Shown in pieces: positions 23,320 to 35,575 of a stretch of 64,000 bases of DNA. The position numbers were made by a program, and so were the translations under genes. Each line of letters begins with the position of its first letter. The first letter of the stretch is position 1. The notes under the pieces were generated by a model, which ran no database searches, was not told where the DNA came from, and saw only the letters and a list, made by a program, of their open reading frames with translations. Location: the NCBI GenBank assembly GCA_030533445.1, contig CM060069.1, positions 25,592,837-25,656,836 on the forward strand, read 5' to 3'. The DNA is from Cyprinodon diabolis (Eukaryota > Chordata > Actinopteri > Cyprinodontiformes > Cyprinodontidae).

Positions 23320-23640
23320 GTTCACGTCGCATAAGTATGGACACCTTCTAAAAAACTATTTGATAAGACAGTTTTGAATCGGTTTTAGTATTCCGTTTTT
23401 CTTTTTTTTATATGAGTGCAGTTGCATAACACATCTTGGCATAGTATAATTTTCCCACTCTGCCTTAAAAGGCATCTCCTGTTCACAGCCGCACTCATTT
23501 TCTGTCAGATTTAGTTCTGGAATCTAGCTAGGCTGTTTAAAAGATTCAACTTCACACTCATGTTGGCTGAGTATTTGCTCAAACTGTGATACTCAAAAAT
23601 ACATATTTCCTTTTTTCAGCTTTTTTAGCAGAAAACTTAA
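23320..23640 (-). pseudogene. Degraded Tc1-like transposase fragment
   Basis: On the minus strand the stretch around 23490-23560 reads FKQPS, stop, IPELNLTEN, a clear relic of the [13 protein letters not shown] block that surrounds the last catalytic residue of Tc1 transposases. Further along, ECGCEQEMPFKAEWEN occupies the position of the C-terminal helix. The sequence GCATAAGTATGGACACC near 23329 resembles an old terminal repeat. Many substitutions and a stop indicate a very old, dead copy. Confidence 0.55.
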
Positions 23641-24349
23641 GGGTTGGGGTCAAAACTAAATGCTATTTGGAACTTTTTACAGTTTCAACCACCTTGACCA
23701 ATACCTGGTCTGGGGTATATTTTATATGAGTTGTTTTTATGTCAGAAATACTTGATAGAGCTACAGTACTGCTGGCAGGTGCTAATTCCTCCTGCAAAAT
23801 GTGCTCAGTACCTCCATAAAGCTTGTCAGCAGAAGGAAGCATTAAGACATTTCTGACTGTGGAAATGTCACAATGTACTTTAGGAATATTGATTCTTTCC
23901 CTTTCAATATACATCTAGACTCTTAAACTTAAACTTTACTATTATCTGAAAATAGGACTTCAGAGCACTGAGCTATAGTGTGGTTCTTTTTCTCTTAAGA
24001 TGCTTGTCGACCATGTGCAGGATTTTTCTACTCCTCCCAGCTCTTGAGGCACTGACTCCAGCCTCAGTTCACTCCTTCATTCATATTTCTTTGTGGGTTT
24101 TACTTGACAGGCCTCTTAAGTCTGTTGACATCCCATGAGAGAGGCATTTATTTCTATCATCTATTTCCTACCAACCTTTTTCCTTCCATCAAACCTTATC
24201 TGAATATGCTTTAACTTGTTCACAATTTTCTAATTTTTTATGGAGATGAAGCCTAATCCTTTAAATTACAACAGGCAAAGGCTTAAAACCCATACTCCCT
24301 TTATGTGTAATGAATCTGTATAATTTATGAGAGTCACTCAATTTTGCTC
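23641..24349. other. Non-coding DNA, nothing recognised
   Basis: No supported feature. Confidence 0.4.

Positions 24350-24402
<53 letters not shown>
24350..24402 (+). repeat. (ATT)n microsatellite
   Basis: About 17 uninterrupted ATT units. Confidence 0.97.
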
Positions 24403-25555
24403 TATTTAGATGTTTAGATGTTTTGTTTTTAGAAAAGTCAACATTCTGCCAAATGTTTTAGGATATTTTAGACGGATCTGGATGTTTTCTTTAAAAGAAA
24501 AAAAAAAAATTTAGTCAAGAAATGTTAGTCATACAGGAGACTGTTGTCACATATAAAACACAACCAGGACTTGAACATCATTGCGACTCCTTCATTGTCA
24601 CTTTTTACCTCTTGATAGCCTCCCTGACCAGTTCCAGTATCGTCTTGTTTCTGGTGTTGGAGGGTTTCCAGTTTTGTAATATCCTCTGTTGTATTTTGTT
24701 TTCTCTAAGAACTTTGCTTTGACATCATGTACACTGCTGTGGACTATTTTAGTATGTTTCCTGACTGAAACCTTTGCAAATTGCAATTGTTTCGTCTTTA
24801 ATAACCTCTCTGGATGCAAGTGTCGAGAAAATCCTACAACCTGTTGAACTTAATATCAGGTTCCCAAGATTTACTACAATTGATAGCAGAAAATCAACAA
24901 AATATTAGTCTATGCATGTAAATTTTTATTCCACGAGATTATTATAGCATTTTCTGTTTTTCTATAGTATAAATTTTAGCTTTTCTCTCACATTTCATAA
25001 GATATAGCCATAATTCTGTTTAGAATAACAATTAAAAGATTGTTTGACCGAGGTCATTTTTTTTTTTTTTTTGCATTACAACAACTTGGCATTTGAAAAA
25101 AGGTTGTGAAGGCTTAGAAGATGAACAGTATTTACTAAAACAGACAAGTTGATAATTTGGGGTCCATCAAATGCTCTTAAAAATGACAACTGAAAGAAGG
25201 AGTTTCGAAAAGCAGTTGTAAGTTGTTGTGTTCACCTTATGATATCAATGCTCATTAAAATAGGAAACATACAAAAACACATTTTAGATTTAAATTATTT
25301 TTGCTGTTGTGTGTTTTTGAGTATGCAGAAGAAGTTTGAATTTCAACTTTAATGATCCTCACAGGTAGTTTTTATGCTTGCTCCAAAACAAATACAAATT
25401 AGGCAAACTGCAAGGACTGCAGTACATTTCATTAGTTAGCTTAACCGTGAAATAAAAGCAGAATTTTCCTCCATTCATTGCTTAGAACAAGTTGCATGAG
25501 CCTTTAGAATGTTTGTATCCAAGTAAAGAAAACAAAAAATATCCACTGTTAACAT
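24403..25555. other. AT-rich non-coding DNA, nothing recognised
   Basis: Includes homopolymer T at about 25060-25072. No supported feature. Confidence 0.4.
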
Positions 25556-26690
25556 GAACAAGCACAATCCTCAGAGAAGGGCTGCATCATGCATGACGAT
25601 GGCCCTGCATTAGTATCTTTCCACCCTGGTTCACACCAGATAAGTGTGCTTGGTGCTGCCTGTGTGCAGGGAGAACAGCATGTGGTTCCGCTGGTTGGTT
25701 CTTCAAGGGTTTTTTTCCTGGACTGACAGGTCTATTCTCAGCTGAATGGGAAGGGATCGTCTCTGTCTGCTACACCTGAGCCATATGTACGCTGTGTACT
25801 CAGGCAAGCAGGGGTTGAAACGATTCACAGACTCCTTTTTTTTTTTTTTTAAAGATTTAGAGCCCTTGATTAACAGTATCATAAATATCTATTGATTTGT
25901 TTTTTATTACTTATTCTTTGCTCATCATAGCTTCTTACAAACCTGCTGATATATTTTTTAACATTGTGATAGCGGGAAAATCCCCTTTCAGACCCATTAA
26001 GCATATAACTAGCGTTATCTTTTTTGCAGGAAACGTGCATAGTGTTTCAAGTAGGAGGCTAATATGCTGCTGCGAGATTTAAAAGGGAGTCATGCTTGTC
26101 ATCAGCTGGGGATCATACAAAGGAAGATCAACTCAGCCTCAGGCTTCCACCGAGGGGGAAACACCTCAGCCGACAGCTTATTTTCATCAAATTAAATGCC
26201 TCGGATGAGCCTTATGTTGCCCAGTAAGGCTGCAGTTCTAAGAGCAGGAGGTGAGGAGATGTAATCGCAGCTGGCTGACCTCCAAGAGGTCAAGATTAAA
26301 ATTTTCAGCAGAGGATAGAGGAGAACTGTGATTCCAAAGACAGATTTCCCTGTCAGCTGTGGCAGAGGTTTTCTTTTTCTTTCTTGTTTCCTACATATTT
26401 TTTCAGCTCTGGGTGGAAAACAAATGACTGTATTGCATGATGTAGGGTCTGTTTTTACACCAGGCTTAAAGCAGGAGTTTTGAAACGAGTTGTGTGTGGA
26501 CAAAAGCAAATGCTCTGTAGCTGCTGAGATGAGAGCTAATTCAAAAAAAGGCTTATGTGTCCGACAAAAGGAGAAGCTTGAAGCAGAGATAATTGTGGTG
26601 GAAAACCTGCCATGCTGGGCAGCTCAGAGGCTCTGGATTTGGGCAAAGCTAGGAGCCACAGTCCTGTGTCAGAGCTGATGTCCAGGAGGA
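25556..26690. other. Complex-sequence blocks, candidate conserved non-coding elements
   Basis: Two blocks, about 25560-25830 and 26080-26680, have balanced composition and no repeat signature (for example GATGGCCCTGCATTAG, CAGCTGGGGATCAT, AAATGCCTCGGATGAG). They are split by AT-rich DNA. They could be enhancers or unrecognised exons; no splice-bounded frame stands out. Conservation is a guess until aligned. Confidence 0.25.
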
Positions 26691-27925
26691 GAGTTGGCTG
26701 GGTTGCTTACTGGCTCAAATCTGTGTTCAGAAAAAATAAAAAGCCTAACAAACTAATAATGAGAGTCCAAACCACACAGGAAATCTCAGTTGCAGAATGA
26801 GAAGGTGTAGGTGGTGGTGGGGGGGCTACTTAGGATTCAAGGAATTTAGTGAATTTCTATTATCTTGTGACAGAGCGCTGAAGAGATCTAGTTCAGCCAG
26901 ATTGTAATGAGATTCATATCACTTTTTAGAATAACCAAACTGAAACAATATTCATCTAACTCAGCAAATGTAATCTATAAAACTAACGATGCGGAAAGAC
27001 GTTCCAAAGATCTTATTACAAACACCTGCATCACAATGAAGTAGCCAAACATTCAGTTAGGATTATTGATTACTGATATGACTGTTTGAAAACCCCTTGG
27101 ATTCAGAAATGATCCGACTACAAACACAATTGGATGTAATGGAAATTGGCAGCAGACATCAAGAAAAAAAGGGCTTACCGGTACATTTTCTTTGTATTTA
27201 AGTCAGTTTTATTTAGCAAGAAGTTTAGATTTACTCATAGGCACTGATATTAAATCAGTTGTTTTTAACTTTGAAGATGAATAGGAACTTTTTTGATTAT
27301 CAAAAACAGAAATTATATGTGCATGGATATACATATACATACACATATGCATACATACTGTACGTAGATACATGTAAATATATTTAAACTATATATTTCC
27401 TATAACCCACACAAAATGATGCATACAAGTTCAAATACAAATGAAAAGACGTGGTAATGTCATGTCTGAAAATTCACATTCCTGAATATTTCTTTATGAT
27501 TCCTTTGTTGAAAAACTTGATGATAGTCAGCAGCAGATAACTTTACAAATGTAAATACATCTGACTTTCTTGTAACAAGAATAATATGAATATTCACAGA
27601 GTGAAATAAAAGAAATTGATTATTTATTTGGCATATAGACATACAGTTAGGACCTATTCTGTGTGTTTAATCATTTGTAAAAGTTTGAATTTCAAATATT
27701 TTTTTGAATATTTATTTTTTTATTCAGGATATCACATTATCATTATTTGCATGCGTCTCTAGTTTTTTTAATAATTTATTTTTTAATCACAATATTTCAA
27801 CTTAAATATATTGCATTTGTGGCACTATTAGTTTTCCATGCATGCTGCATTTGCAGTTGTTCCGGTTCTGCCTCTGCCAGTGTGGTATGTTTAGATTTGA
27901 GATAAAAATGCCATGCTCATATACA
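26691..27925. other. Non-coding DNA, nothing recognised
   Basis: AT-rich with an ATACATAC-like patch at 27327-27362. No supported feature. Confidence 0.4.
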
Positions 27926-27929
27926 AGGG

Positions 27930-28930
27930 TGTGTTCACCTCCAGCCTGATCCAGCAGGTGCAGCGTTGGACATGCCTGGAGTGGTCTTTGACTCTGACTT
28001 AAATTTCAAGCAGCATGTAAAGAGCAAATAAGCATGCAAATATTTAACCTGCAAAGGTTTCACCTTTCAAACTTTAAACATACAAGATCCTCTTTAGCTA
28101 TAGAATCAGCAAAAGTTTATCTAAATGGCATGATATTTAGACATATAAACGACTGCCATACCACATGGTCTCACACTTCTGAAACTATACTGAAATCCAT
28201 GAAGTTTTTCTTCAAGAAAACTCAAGAAAGTATTATGAGTTATTAACGGATGCATGCCCTGTTTCTTTAAGTTTTAAATGGACTTGCTCCTCCTCCCCTC
28301 ACAGATTTTATAAGGAGAAAAAAATTGATAGAATAAACACCAGAGCTTTAAGGACTAAATTGAAGGACCACCACAATGGCTAACTGGAAATTGAAAAGCT
28401 GTAGGTAACTAAAAATGTTGAAGTCCTTCCACTGGCCACCCATACCTCAGAGAATAGACTTTAAATCTTTCTCTTAGGCTATAAATCACTGAATGGATCA
28501 CCACCTCAATACATAACAGATCTGTGTCAGTGTTAGTGAGTGTATAAACCCTCAAGTCCAATCAGGTCTTATTGTTCCAGCCTACTCTGTTCACCCAGAA
28601 CTAGAGCTAAACATGGAGAAGCAGCATTTAGTTCCTATGCTCCACTTATCTGGAATAAACTCCCAGAAGGCTTTAAAAATTTTGAGAGCCTAAATTCTTT
28701 TAAATCAAAGTTAAAACCCTATTTGTTTTGAGCTGCCTTTGACGGTTTAAGTTAAACTGTTAACCAATGTATTATTAGTTTAAGGTTTGGGTCCAACTGT
28801 TTTATTTGTTTTACTGCCTGCTTTTATCATGTGTTTATCTTTATTTGCTTTTACTCAGATTTTATTTTTCTTCAAATTTAACTTTGAAAATTCCAGGTAC
28901 TGAATTGTACCATACAAATAAACATGCCTA
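27930..28930 (+). pseudogene. C-terminal part of a LINE ORF2 with 3' end, degraded (L2/CR1-like)
   Basis: Broken plus-strand frames reproduce the order of a non-LTR retrotransposon C-terminus. At about 27975 comes GVVFDSDLNFKQHVK, then KSFHWPPIPQRIDFK near 28420, then GEAAFSSYAPLIWNKLPE and SFKSKLKPYLF ending at about 28731. These blocks follow the reverse-transcriptase core in L2/CR1-type fish LINEs. The 3' UTR ends with GTACCATACAAATAAACATG, a typical tail of the family. Several stops and frameshifts separate the blocks, so it cannot make protein. Confidence 0.72.
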
Positions 28931-31015
28931 AAATATCCAGCCTATTTATTTCTCTACAAGCCTTTTTTGTGAAATTTTTTTTACTGGTCATAAGTTCATA
29001 TTTTGATAGTTGGTGTTGATTCTGGGCTTCCTCTCTACCCTTGTCTTGCAGCAATTACCCTGGTTGTTTCTCTCTGCCGGCACCCTTCTATTACTTGGTA
29101 CCCTTCACAGGTTTCTTACAAGAGTTGGATATTTCACTGCTCTTATTGACAGTACTCTATGCATCTTTGATATTTGGTGAAGCCTAAAAATCAATTAAAG
29201 AAACACAGGGCCAGGATATAACATTTTTTAAAACTAACATCTGATATATATATATTTTTTATTAGCCTTTTCAAATAACATAACCTGGTTAGACATATTT
29301 AATATATGACCAGACGCATCAAGTAAGAGCTTAGTTTAAAACACACCTGTTGTTTAATTCAACACTTGTCTGTATATGAGTTATGAAGTCTGGACAGAAA
29401 TCCTCTTTGGACGACTCAAGGTGAAACTTTAAAGGACACTGTACAAGATATTAAGGATCATGTCTGGAACTGGTTCTCTGTAGGAGAAAATTTATTAATG
29501 GAGCAAATTTAGTGAAGAACAAAGGATTAACCTTCTAATTCTTTACCTTAGATCTTAACGTGGTTGTCTGAAACTTACACAAGACTGCTGTTCAAACAGA
29601 ACATGATCCCCAATACACACCAGGATGGGTTCTAGATTAGATAGGCTTATGGGGTGGTTTCACAAAGTCATTGAAAATTTATCAAGTGGAAACCAATTTT
29701 ACGAATTCTGCCCAGAAGCACTGTCAAATATCCAGTCAAAACTGCATGTGTTGCACCTATGGGTTTTAGAAGCAATTTCCACCTGAAAATACACAACTGG
29801 ATTAAATCAAGTATATCTTGACAGGTATCTGATTTAAATGTAAACCTTTGCTCCCTGTGTAAGGGTAACACTTAAAAAAAAAGAAAAAAAAAGAAAATTT
29901 TCAGTCAAACCACTGTTGCAACTGATATTATGGAAAATGTATTTTTTAATAAACAGAGAAAGTAATCTCATTATTTAAGCCTTGTCCCCCTTGTGGATAC
30001 ACAAATACTCATTGGTGAGGAAAGCTAAAAAAAAAACTGAAAACAAGTTGATATTTTACATTGTTTAGAGGAAGGATTTAAACACTTGTCTAAACTGGAC
30101 CCACTGTTGGGTTCAACATGTTTAATTTAGGTAATTTAGGTAAAATAAAACTATTAATCAGAGAGTATGTACTGTATATTTTTGCACTTGTGAATGATGT
30201 ACATAACCAGTACTGTATATTTGCTATTCACCACAAAAAGGTTACTGTTATTGAGGTTAACAAAAAAGAAAAATGTGAAAAGTTTTTAAGGCCAAACCTT
30301 ATAAAGTTACATAAATAAGAAACAGAAATAAGACAATTATATAATAAACTGAATAATAGAGTAGGCACAATTATCTCTCTATGCATGCTTGTTTTTGTTC
30401 AGTGCCTCAACATATTTTCATTTCAAAATACATTTAAGCATCAATTTAATTTAACCATCCTGTTTGTGCGCAGCCTACTCTTATTATTTTGATTGTGTTT
30501 GACAATTTAATCATGTTTTATTTATACACTGACCAGAACAATGCTGACATTAAAATCTGATTAAAGAAATAGATGCATGCTTCTTTACCATTTTTAACAT
30601 CAGTGAGGCAAGATGCCAATATGCAGGAGGCATCCCTCCATCTCTATATCGAATGCACTTTATGGATGCTGAATTTCTCTTAATTATTGTTTAACACCAT
30701 ACAGCTTTCAGGTGATTTCCACTAAGATGTCTCTTTGTCATGTGGATCCACCCTCTTAAGACAGTTTTATTACTCAACATGTGGTTCTCACTACCTTTAA
30801 GGTGCATCTCTCACTTTGGGGCTGCAGGTATAATTGGCCAGTGGGCAAGGTACGGCATGTTGCGACTCATAAATATTTGATGGTGAAAATGCATTATTAC
30901 AGTTCGCATTCACAGTCAGCACCTGCTCTGGTAAACTTCTATGACACTAATTTGTCCTTGGAACGGTCAGTCTGTACCAGACTTCTTTTTGAGCAGAAAA
31001 CAATGGGTTGATTGC
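28931..31015. other. AT-rich non-coding DNA, nothing firmly recognised
   Basis: Around 29560-29610 a weak HDPQYT-like reading resembles a Tc1 relic but was not accepted. A-runs at 29873-29895. Confidence 0.35.
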
Positions 31016-32110
31016 AACCCCCTTCCTCCAGGGAGCTTATTATGTCATCTTCATGCATGACATATTGAAATGGGAGGAAAATAAGCAGTGTTTGAATACA
31101 TTTGTTTATTTTTCTCACTCACTGGAGTGTGGAGGAAAATATCACCAATAACTTCCTGCTCCCTTTCTAAAAACATCTGGGTGATGTCTGCTGCCTCCTG
31201 GCGATGTCATTGTATCATGTGTACACTCATGCTTTTGACATTTTGATTGATTTCTTAAATTACCTGTTGCTGGAGCAGATGGCACGCTTTGTCATTAACA
31301 GAAATTGTGAGAAACCCCCTGCATCCTGATGAATTATTCATCATTAAACTTTGTGACCAATGGCAATGAAATTCATTATTTCCTGCTCCTTCTGAAGCCA
31401 AAATCAGAGAAGTTAATACCGTTAATATATTGAAATACAATGAGGATATCAACTTGTGTAACATTTGTTTAATACCTTATTCTGCCTGGGGATTTCTGAA
31501 CCAGTGCCAAGCACAATGGCCTGGTGCTGCCCATCAATCCAAGGTTATGACTATCTGCCTTCTAAACTGATGCCCAGATAAAACTAGAAGCTGTCAAATC
31601 TTCAAATATAAAATAGTCAGTAGACAGTAAGATAGAGCGTCTCTTGTGATATATCTTAGGGAAGGTATTTTTCATCCTTTGAAACTAAACAAGCATGTCC
31701 ACAAGATCAATAATGTGTGAGAACACAGCAATTATATTATAACCATGCTTTAATATGACTCAGCATCATGATACATAATAAGCTGTTAACTTCTGATGCT
31801 GAAGAAGCTTCCTTGGGATTAAATACATGGAGCATGGACGATTGATATAATTTAATTTCCCATTAATCAAGGAATGAATCATATTGACATCCTAGATTCT
31901 CTTTTAAATGGAGAGCCATCATAGAGAAGTTAATTCAATTGCCGAATGTGCAAGAAATGCAATTCAAACAATGCAGAGACTGTTAACAAGTTTTAACCTG
32001 CCCTCAGTATAAATATACAATTGAGAGCCTTTATCGTCATTATGTCACCATAATGAAATCTAGACACTGAGACACCAGCTCAAAAATGCACATGTAATTG
32101 ACAGATTGTT
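31016..32110. other. Complex-sequence blocks, candidate conserved non-coding elements
   Basis: Two long non-repetitive stretches (31020-31470 and 31720-32110) contain clustered homeodomain- and Sox-like words, for example TGATGAATTATTCATCATTAAA (read as GATGAATTATTC then ATCATTAAA), CCCATTAATCAAGG, GGAATGAATCATATTG and ACCAATGGCAATGA. The texture differs from both coding DNA and transposons in this window. I judge these the best enhancer-like candidates here, by pattern only. Confidence 0.3.
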
Positions 32111-33419
32111 AAATATGGAAGTTAGGTCCCCCTGAAATCGGCTGTGCCTTGGAACTTCCCTTCCGGTTCTTTTCCTAGGAGCAAGTTATTCTCTACTTTT
32201 AATTCAAACTGGGTGAAACCATATGAAAAAGGACTATAAAACAGGAGTAAAAAAGTGACAGAGATTATTCCAGGTCAGGTCATTACAGGACAGAGAAATT
32301 GCTTGGAGTTGGCACAGCTGTGGGCTCAAAAAACGTCAGCGAGTGTCCGGCAAAGATTGAGCCCCGAACAAGGTCATCTCCTCCTTCTTATACCTCATCA
32401 GTCCATGTTTTGCATCAGGTGGATGCTTAGCTGTCTGTATCAGAAACTGACACGCCATCCATGCCCTGACATTCATGCATCTTGCCCCTTTACCCAAGGA
32501 TTACACATAGCTCTCCTTTATCAGTCCGGCTCCAAGATGTGCCCATATCCTGTGTCTTCCTAAAGACACGAAGGCTGTTCTGAGTAGATGACCTCCGTAC
32601 ACACAGCCACCATGTTAAGGAAGGCCTTCTACTCTGTCTAATGTGGCTAACAAAGTAACAATGCACATGATGTATAAAGAATAAACCTAACAACTATTAT
32701 GTATAAACACTAATAGAAAAACAGCAAGCATCCTAAAAATATAAAAACAATATAAAAACAACAAAAGATATGTTGTGTTGAAGCTTGTGTTGAAAGGTAT
32801 TTTTCTAGATTTTCAGCGGGGCTGCTTAGTCTCTCCCTGTAAGGGAAGGATTATTTAATCAGACTTGAGGAAGAAACTGTTTCTGAGTCTAGTTGTTTCT
32901 GACGCAGCGTTCCAGAATCTTTTTCCTCATGGAAGTGGGATGAACAGTGTATTGCGTGGTTGGGTGGGATTTGTAAATGTGGCGTCTGGTATTGTTTTCT
33001 CCAGTGGGCACTATAAATTATAAAAAATAGACGTACACCAATCAAATGTATACTATTTATATGTTATCACACCGGTATATTTATATGAATGCCAAGGACA
33101 AAAAAAAAAAGAAATTATAAAAAGAAAACATAATTTTATATACAGGTTTACTTTTTGTACATAACTCTTGGCCTTCTGAGGCTTTATGAAGGCAAATCTG
33201 TGTTTTATATGGTCCAATATCTTGTCAAAAACCTAAATAAAATGTACAAGTTTAATAATGGAGAAGGTATTAGTCAGCTTTATATATTTTTTAATATATT
33301 AAAACTATTTATTTTCTGAGAATGTATTTATTTAAGCGCAGCAAATTAACAAACATCTAGAAAAAGTACACTATATTATATATTTTTTCCATGTGAACCC
33401 CAGATTGTTAATGCTTGTT
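32111..33419. other. Non-coding DNA, possible repeat at 32770-33005
   Basis: 32770-33005 contains GAGGAAGAAACTGTTTCTGAG and TGGAAGTGGGATGAAC-like words that resemble part of a dispersed fish repeat, but I cannot name it. The 32250-32640 stretch is less AT-rich and unassigned. Confidence 0.3.
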
Positions 33420-33463
33420 TGACTTTGCTAAAAAGTGCTTTAAATCAGTCCTACCTGTCTTTA

Positions 33464-33572
33464 CCCATGCTGGGTCAGATCCTGACGTTTCAGAAGGATT
33501 CAGGGAAAGCAGAATAAAGCGTTAGCCCCACTGCATGCAGTTAGCCAAGCCTTGTAGCTAAACCAGGTCCTG
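33464..33572 (-). pseudogene. hAT transposase N-terminal zinc-finger exon, broken
   Basis: The minus strand reads RTWFSYKAWLTACSG, then NALFCFP, an in-frame TGA where a Cys is expected, and ILLKRQDLTQHG. This matches the TTF-type zinc finger near the start of many hAT transposases, where a W-rich segment is followed by FCFPC. The finger contacts transposon DNA. A GT lies directly after (CATGG/GTAAAG), suggesting an intron. The TGA and the lack of further exons make it non-functional. A related but shorter stretch occurs at the end of the copy at 51494-51836. Confidence 0.55.
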
Positions 33573-33679
33573 AAGAGTAAACCGTCTCCATCTGTCTTTC
33601 AAACTCCTGATTAATTATGATGTTCAGCTGATCAGATACAAACGGTTTCACCTCCAGCTTCTCTTGGTAAGGTTGCTTC

Positions 33680-34524
33680 TGTCGTCTATTATTGTCTTCT
33701 TGACGACTTAAAATTGAAGCTAAGTTTTGTAAAATTAAAAGTTCTTAAAAAGCAGAAAAATTCTCAAACAAAGATCCAAAAATTCAGGCAGAGGCAGCTG
33801 AGTCCAGGTCCAGGGTCTTTATTGCCAAAAACAGCACATTCACACTGAGCTGGTCACCGGTGAGCATCAGCTAACAACTGGTGAAAACAGCTCCCTTTTA
33901 TACATTTCTTATCAATGGAAAACCCCCTTCAGAACATATTTTTATATATTTAAACGACAGTCTTTGGTAAAGGTCACATTATCATTTATCTGCAAATCAC
34001 GATGACATTCGTAGCCACATCACATTCTTGTGAGAGCAGTCTCTCAGGCCATGAGGAAATCTGGTGCACTTAAATCAGAAACTTATGACAGTTCAATCAC
34101 AAACATGTTGAAACTAATCCTTTCCCTACTTCAAGCCATGTCAGTCTGGCCTAGTGTTCCCCCTTGTGTCCCAGTCAAAGCATCACACTTTCTGGGACCA
34201 GTACAGCACAGTGTGCCTTGAAAATAACAACTCTATTTATCACAAGTTGTATGGCCAAATTTTGCTGAGCTGGGCAACCTTGACATGTCAAATATTTCAT
34301 TTTTTATGAGGGTGCTTTCCTATCACTAAGGGGCCTCAACCCTGCGTTTTCCTGCAGATTCCACTCCTCTAGAGCCAGGTGCAACAGTTACACACACTCA
34401 TTGCTCTGTCTTTCTCCTCTTGGCCTTGAATGGCTCTTATAACAGTATTTGTGAAAACAACTTTAAACTTATAAAACATTAGCTTTATTTTATTCTTATG
34501 ATTAGTGCAGATTAATACACAACA
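33680..34524 (-). repeat. Solo LTR (family C) with 4-bp target duplication
   Basis: 845 bp flanked by CTTC at 33676-33679 and 34525-34528. On the minus strand it begins TGTTGTGTATTAATC and ends AGACGACA. A TATA box (TGTATAAAAGG) lies at about 33893-33903 and the AATAAAG signal at 33817-33823, about 75 bp downstream, giving a compact retrovirus-like U3-R-U5 layout. The uninterrupted target is preserved in the related hAT copy near 51714-51720, confirming the boundaries. No internal coding region remains. Confidence 0.88.
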
Positions 34525-34941
34525 CTTCCCTCCCGCGTCTCGGCCTGTCAATCACTTTTGCAACAACTATGACGGCAGTTCCTGTCATCTCACACCACAG
34601 CTTTGGTGCGCCCAAGCTCTCCTATACTTCTGTATTGCAGAGGAGATACTGCACATGTACAACTTTTAATGAGAGTCAATGGGCAAACATTCTTGCACCC
34701 TAGGGCGGAAATACGTCACCAATCCAACCAAAAATGAATCCTTTACTCGTCATTAAAGATTAAATATTTATCTTGCACATCTAAAAAATATTTATTAATA
34801 TATTTGAAAATAGTTTGTATAAATATAAGTTATAGAATATAAATGTTATAATAATTATTATTATTTTTTTTTATGTCTTAATCAAGGTCATTGGGCTGGT
34901 GGGGCGTTGCCCTTGCACCCTCTATTGGCCAGCCGCCAATG

Positions 34942-35039
34942 TTTGCAACATTGCAACCCTTTTCCGGATTCATGCAGACATATGGGTAGGATACTGGAGC
35001 TAGACTGGAGTAGTCCGATGTGGATGTCGTAAACTTTAC
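34942..35039. other. Short non-coding spacer
   Basis: Nothing recognised. Confidence 0.4.
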
Positions 35040-35575
35040 AGGTATGGATTCCTCAGAAAGAACAGGTGTTGAGCTTTCTTCACCAGGTGGTATGTCTTCT
35101 CAGTCTAGGGAAAGTCAGAAGCAATGTGAATGCCCAGACATTTTATGCTGCCCACATGCTCCTGCATAAAGAAAGCAACCTGATGAGTTTTACCAGACCT
35201 TGGTCTTGCTGGTGTTCAGTCAAAGGTTCCTGGAGCACAACTGCATCAGATTGTGGACGTCTGGAGGAGGAGCAGCAGGTTTAATCATTGTTAGATATGA
35301 GATTCACCTTAGTGGGATCATCAGCAAACTTTACAACCCTGTTTGTGAAAGGTAAGCAGAGTAATCATGTGAGAACAGAAGATTTAGCTAAAAATGCAAC
35401 CCCTTCAGAGACTGTCATTGTTGAGGATAAGTGGGGCAGATGACATTTTCCTATTCCCACCGCCAGGGGCTTGTTGGTGAGGAAAGTCACTGATCCAGGA
35501 GCAAAGTGGTGCAGATAGGCCTAGGTTGTGAAGCTTCAGGACCAGCTTCTCAGGAAGGACGTTTTTGAACTGAAC
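35040..35575 (-). pseudogene. LINE reverse-transcriptase fragment (Rex1/L2-like), degraded
   Basis: On the minus strand, 35318-35345 encodes NRVVKFADDPTKVNLISNND. FADD is the catalytic metal-binding box of non-LTR reverse transcriptases, and the following ..LISNND block is typical of a common fish LINE. Further down, an NTSKTKE-like region (CCTTGGTCTTGCTGGTG on the plus strand) and the CTTTCTTCACCA block (KKAQ..) appear in the expected order. Multiple stops and indels are present. The family may be the same as the C-terminal fragment at 47450-48130. Confidence 0.65.

Larger units (their letters stand above)
33420..34941 (-). mobile_element. Fragment of a hAT-like DNA transposon, split by a solo LTR
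   Basis: Reading on the minus strand from 34941, the element begins CATTGGCGGCTGGCCAATAG, matching CAGTGACGGCTGGTCAATAG at 51494. It continues through shared blocks CCAATGACCTTGATTA, GTATAGGAGAGCT and GACAGGAACTG to 34529, resumes after the LTR at 33679 with ACCAAGAGAAGCT, and reaches a transposase-like exon at 33464-33572. The 3' part of the transposon is missing. The CAGTGNCGG-type terminus and the zinc-finger exon indicate the hAT superfamily; no 8-bp duplication could be tested because only one end is present. Confidence 0.72.

Noticed and set aside
29560..29640. Tc1-like DPQYTP reading
   Set aside because: Only a handful of residues resemble the DPKHT box and no other transposase block aligns around it.
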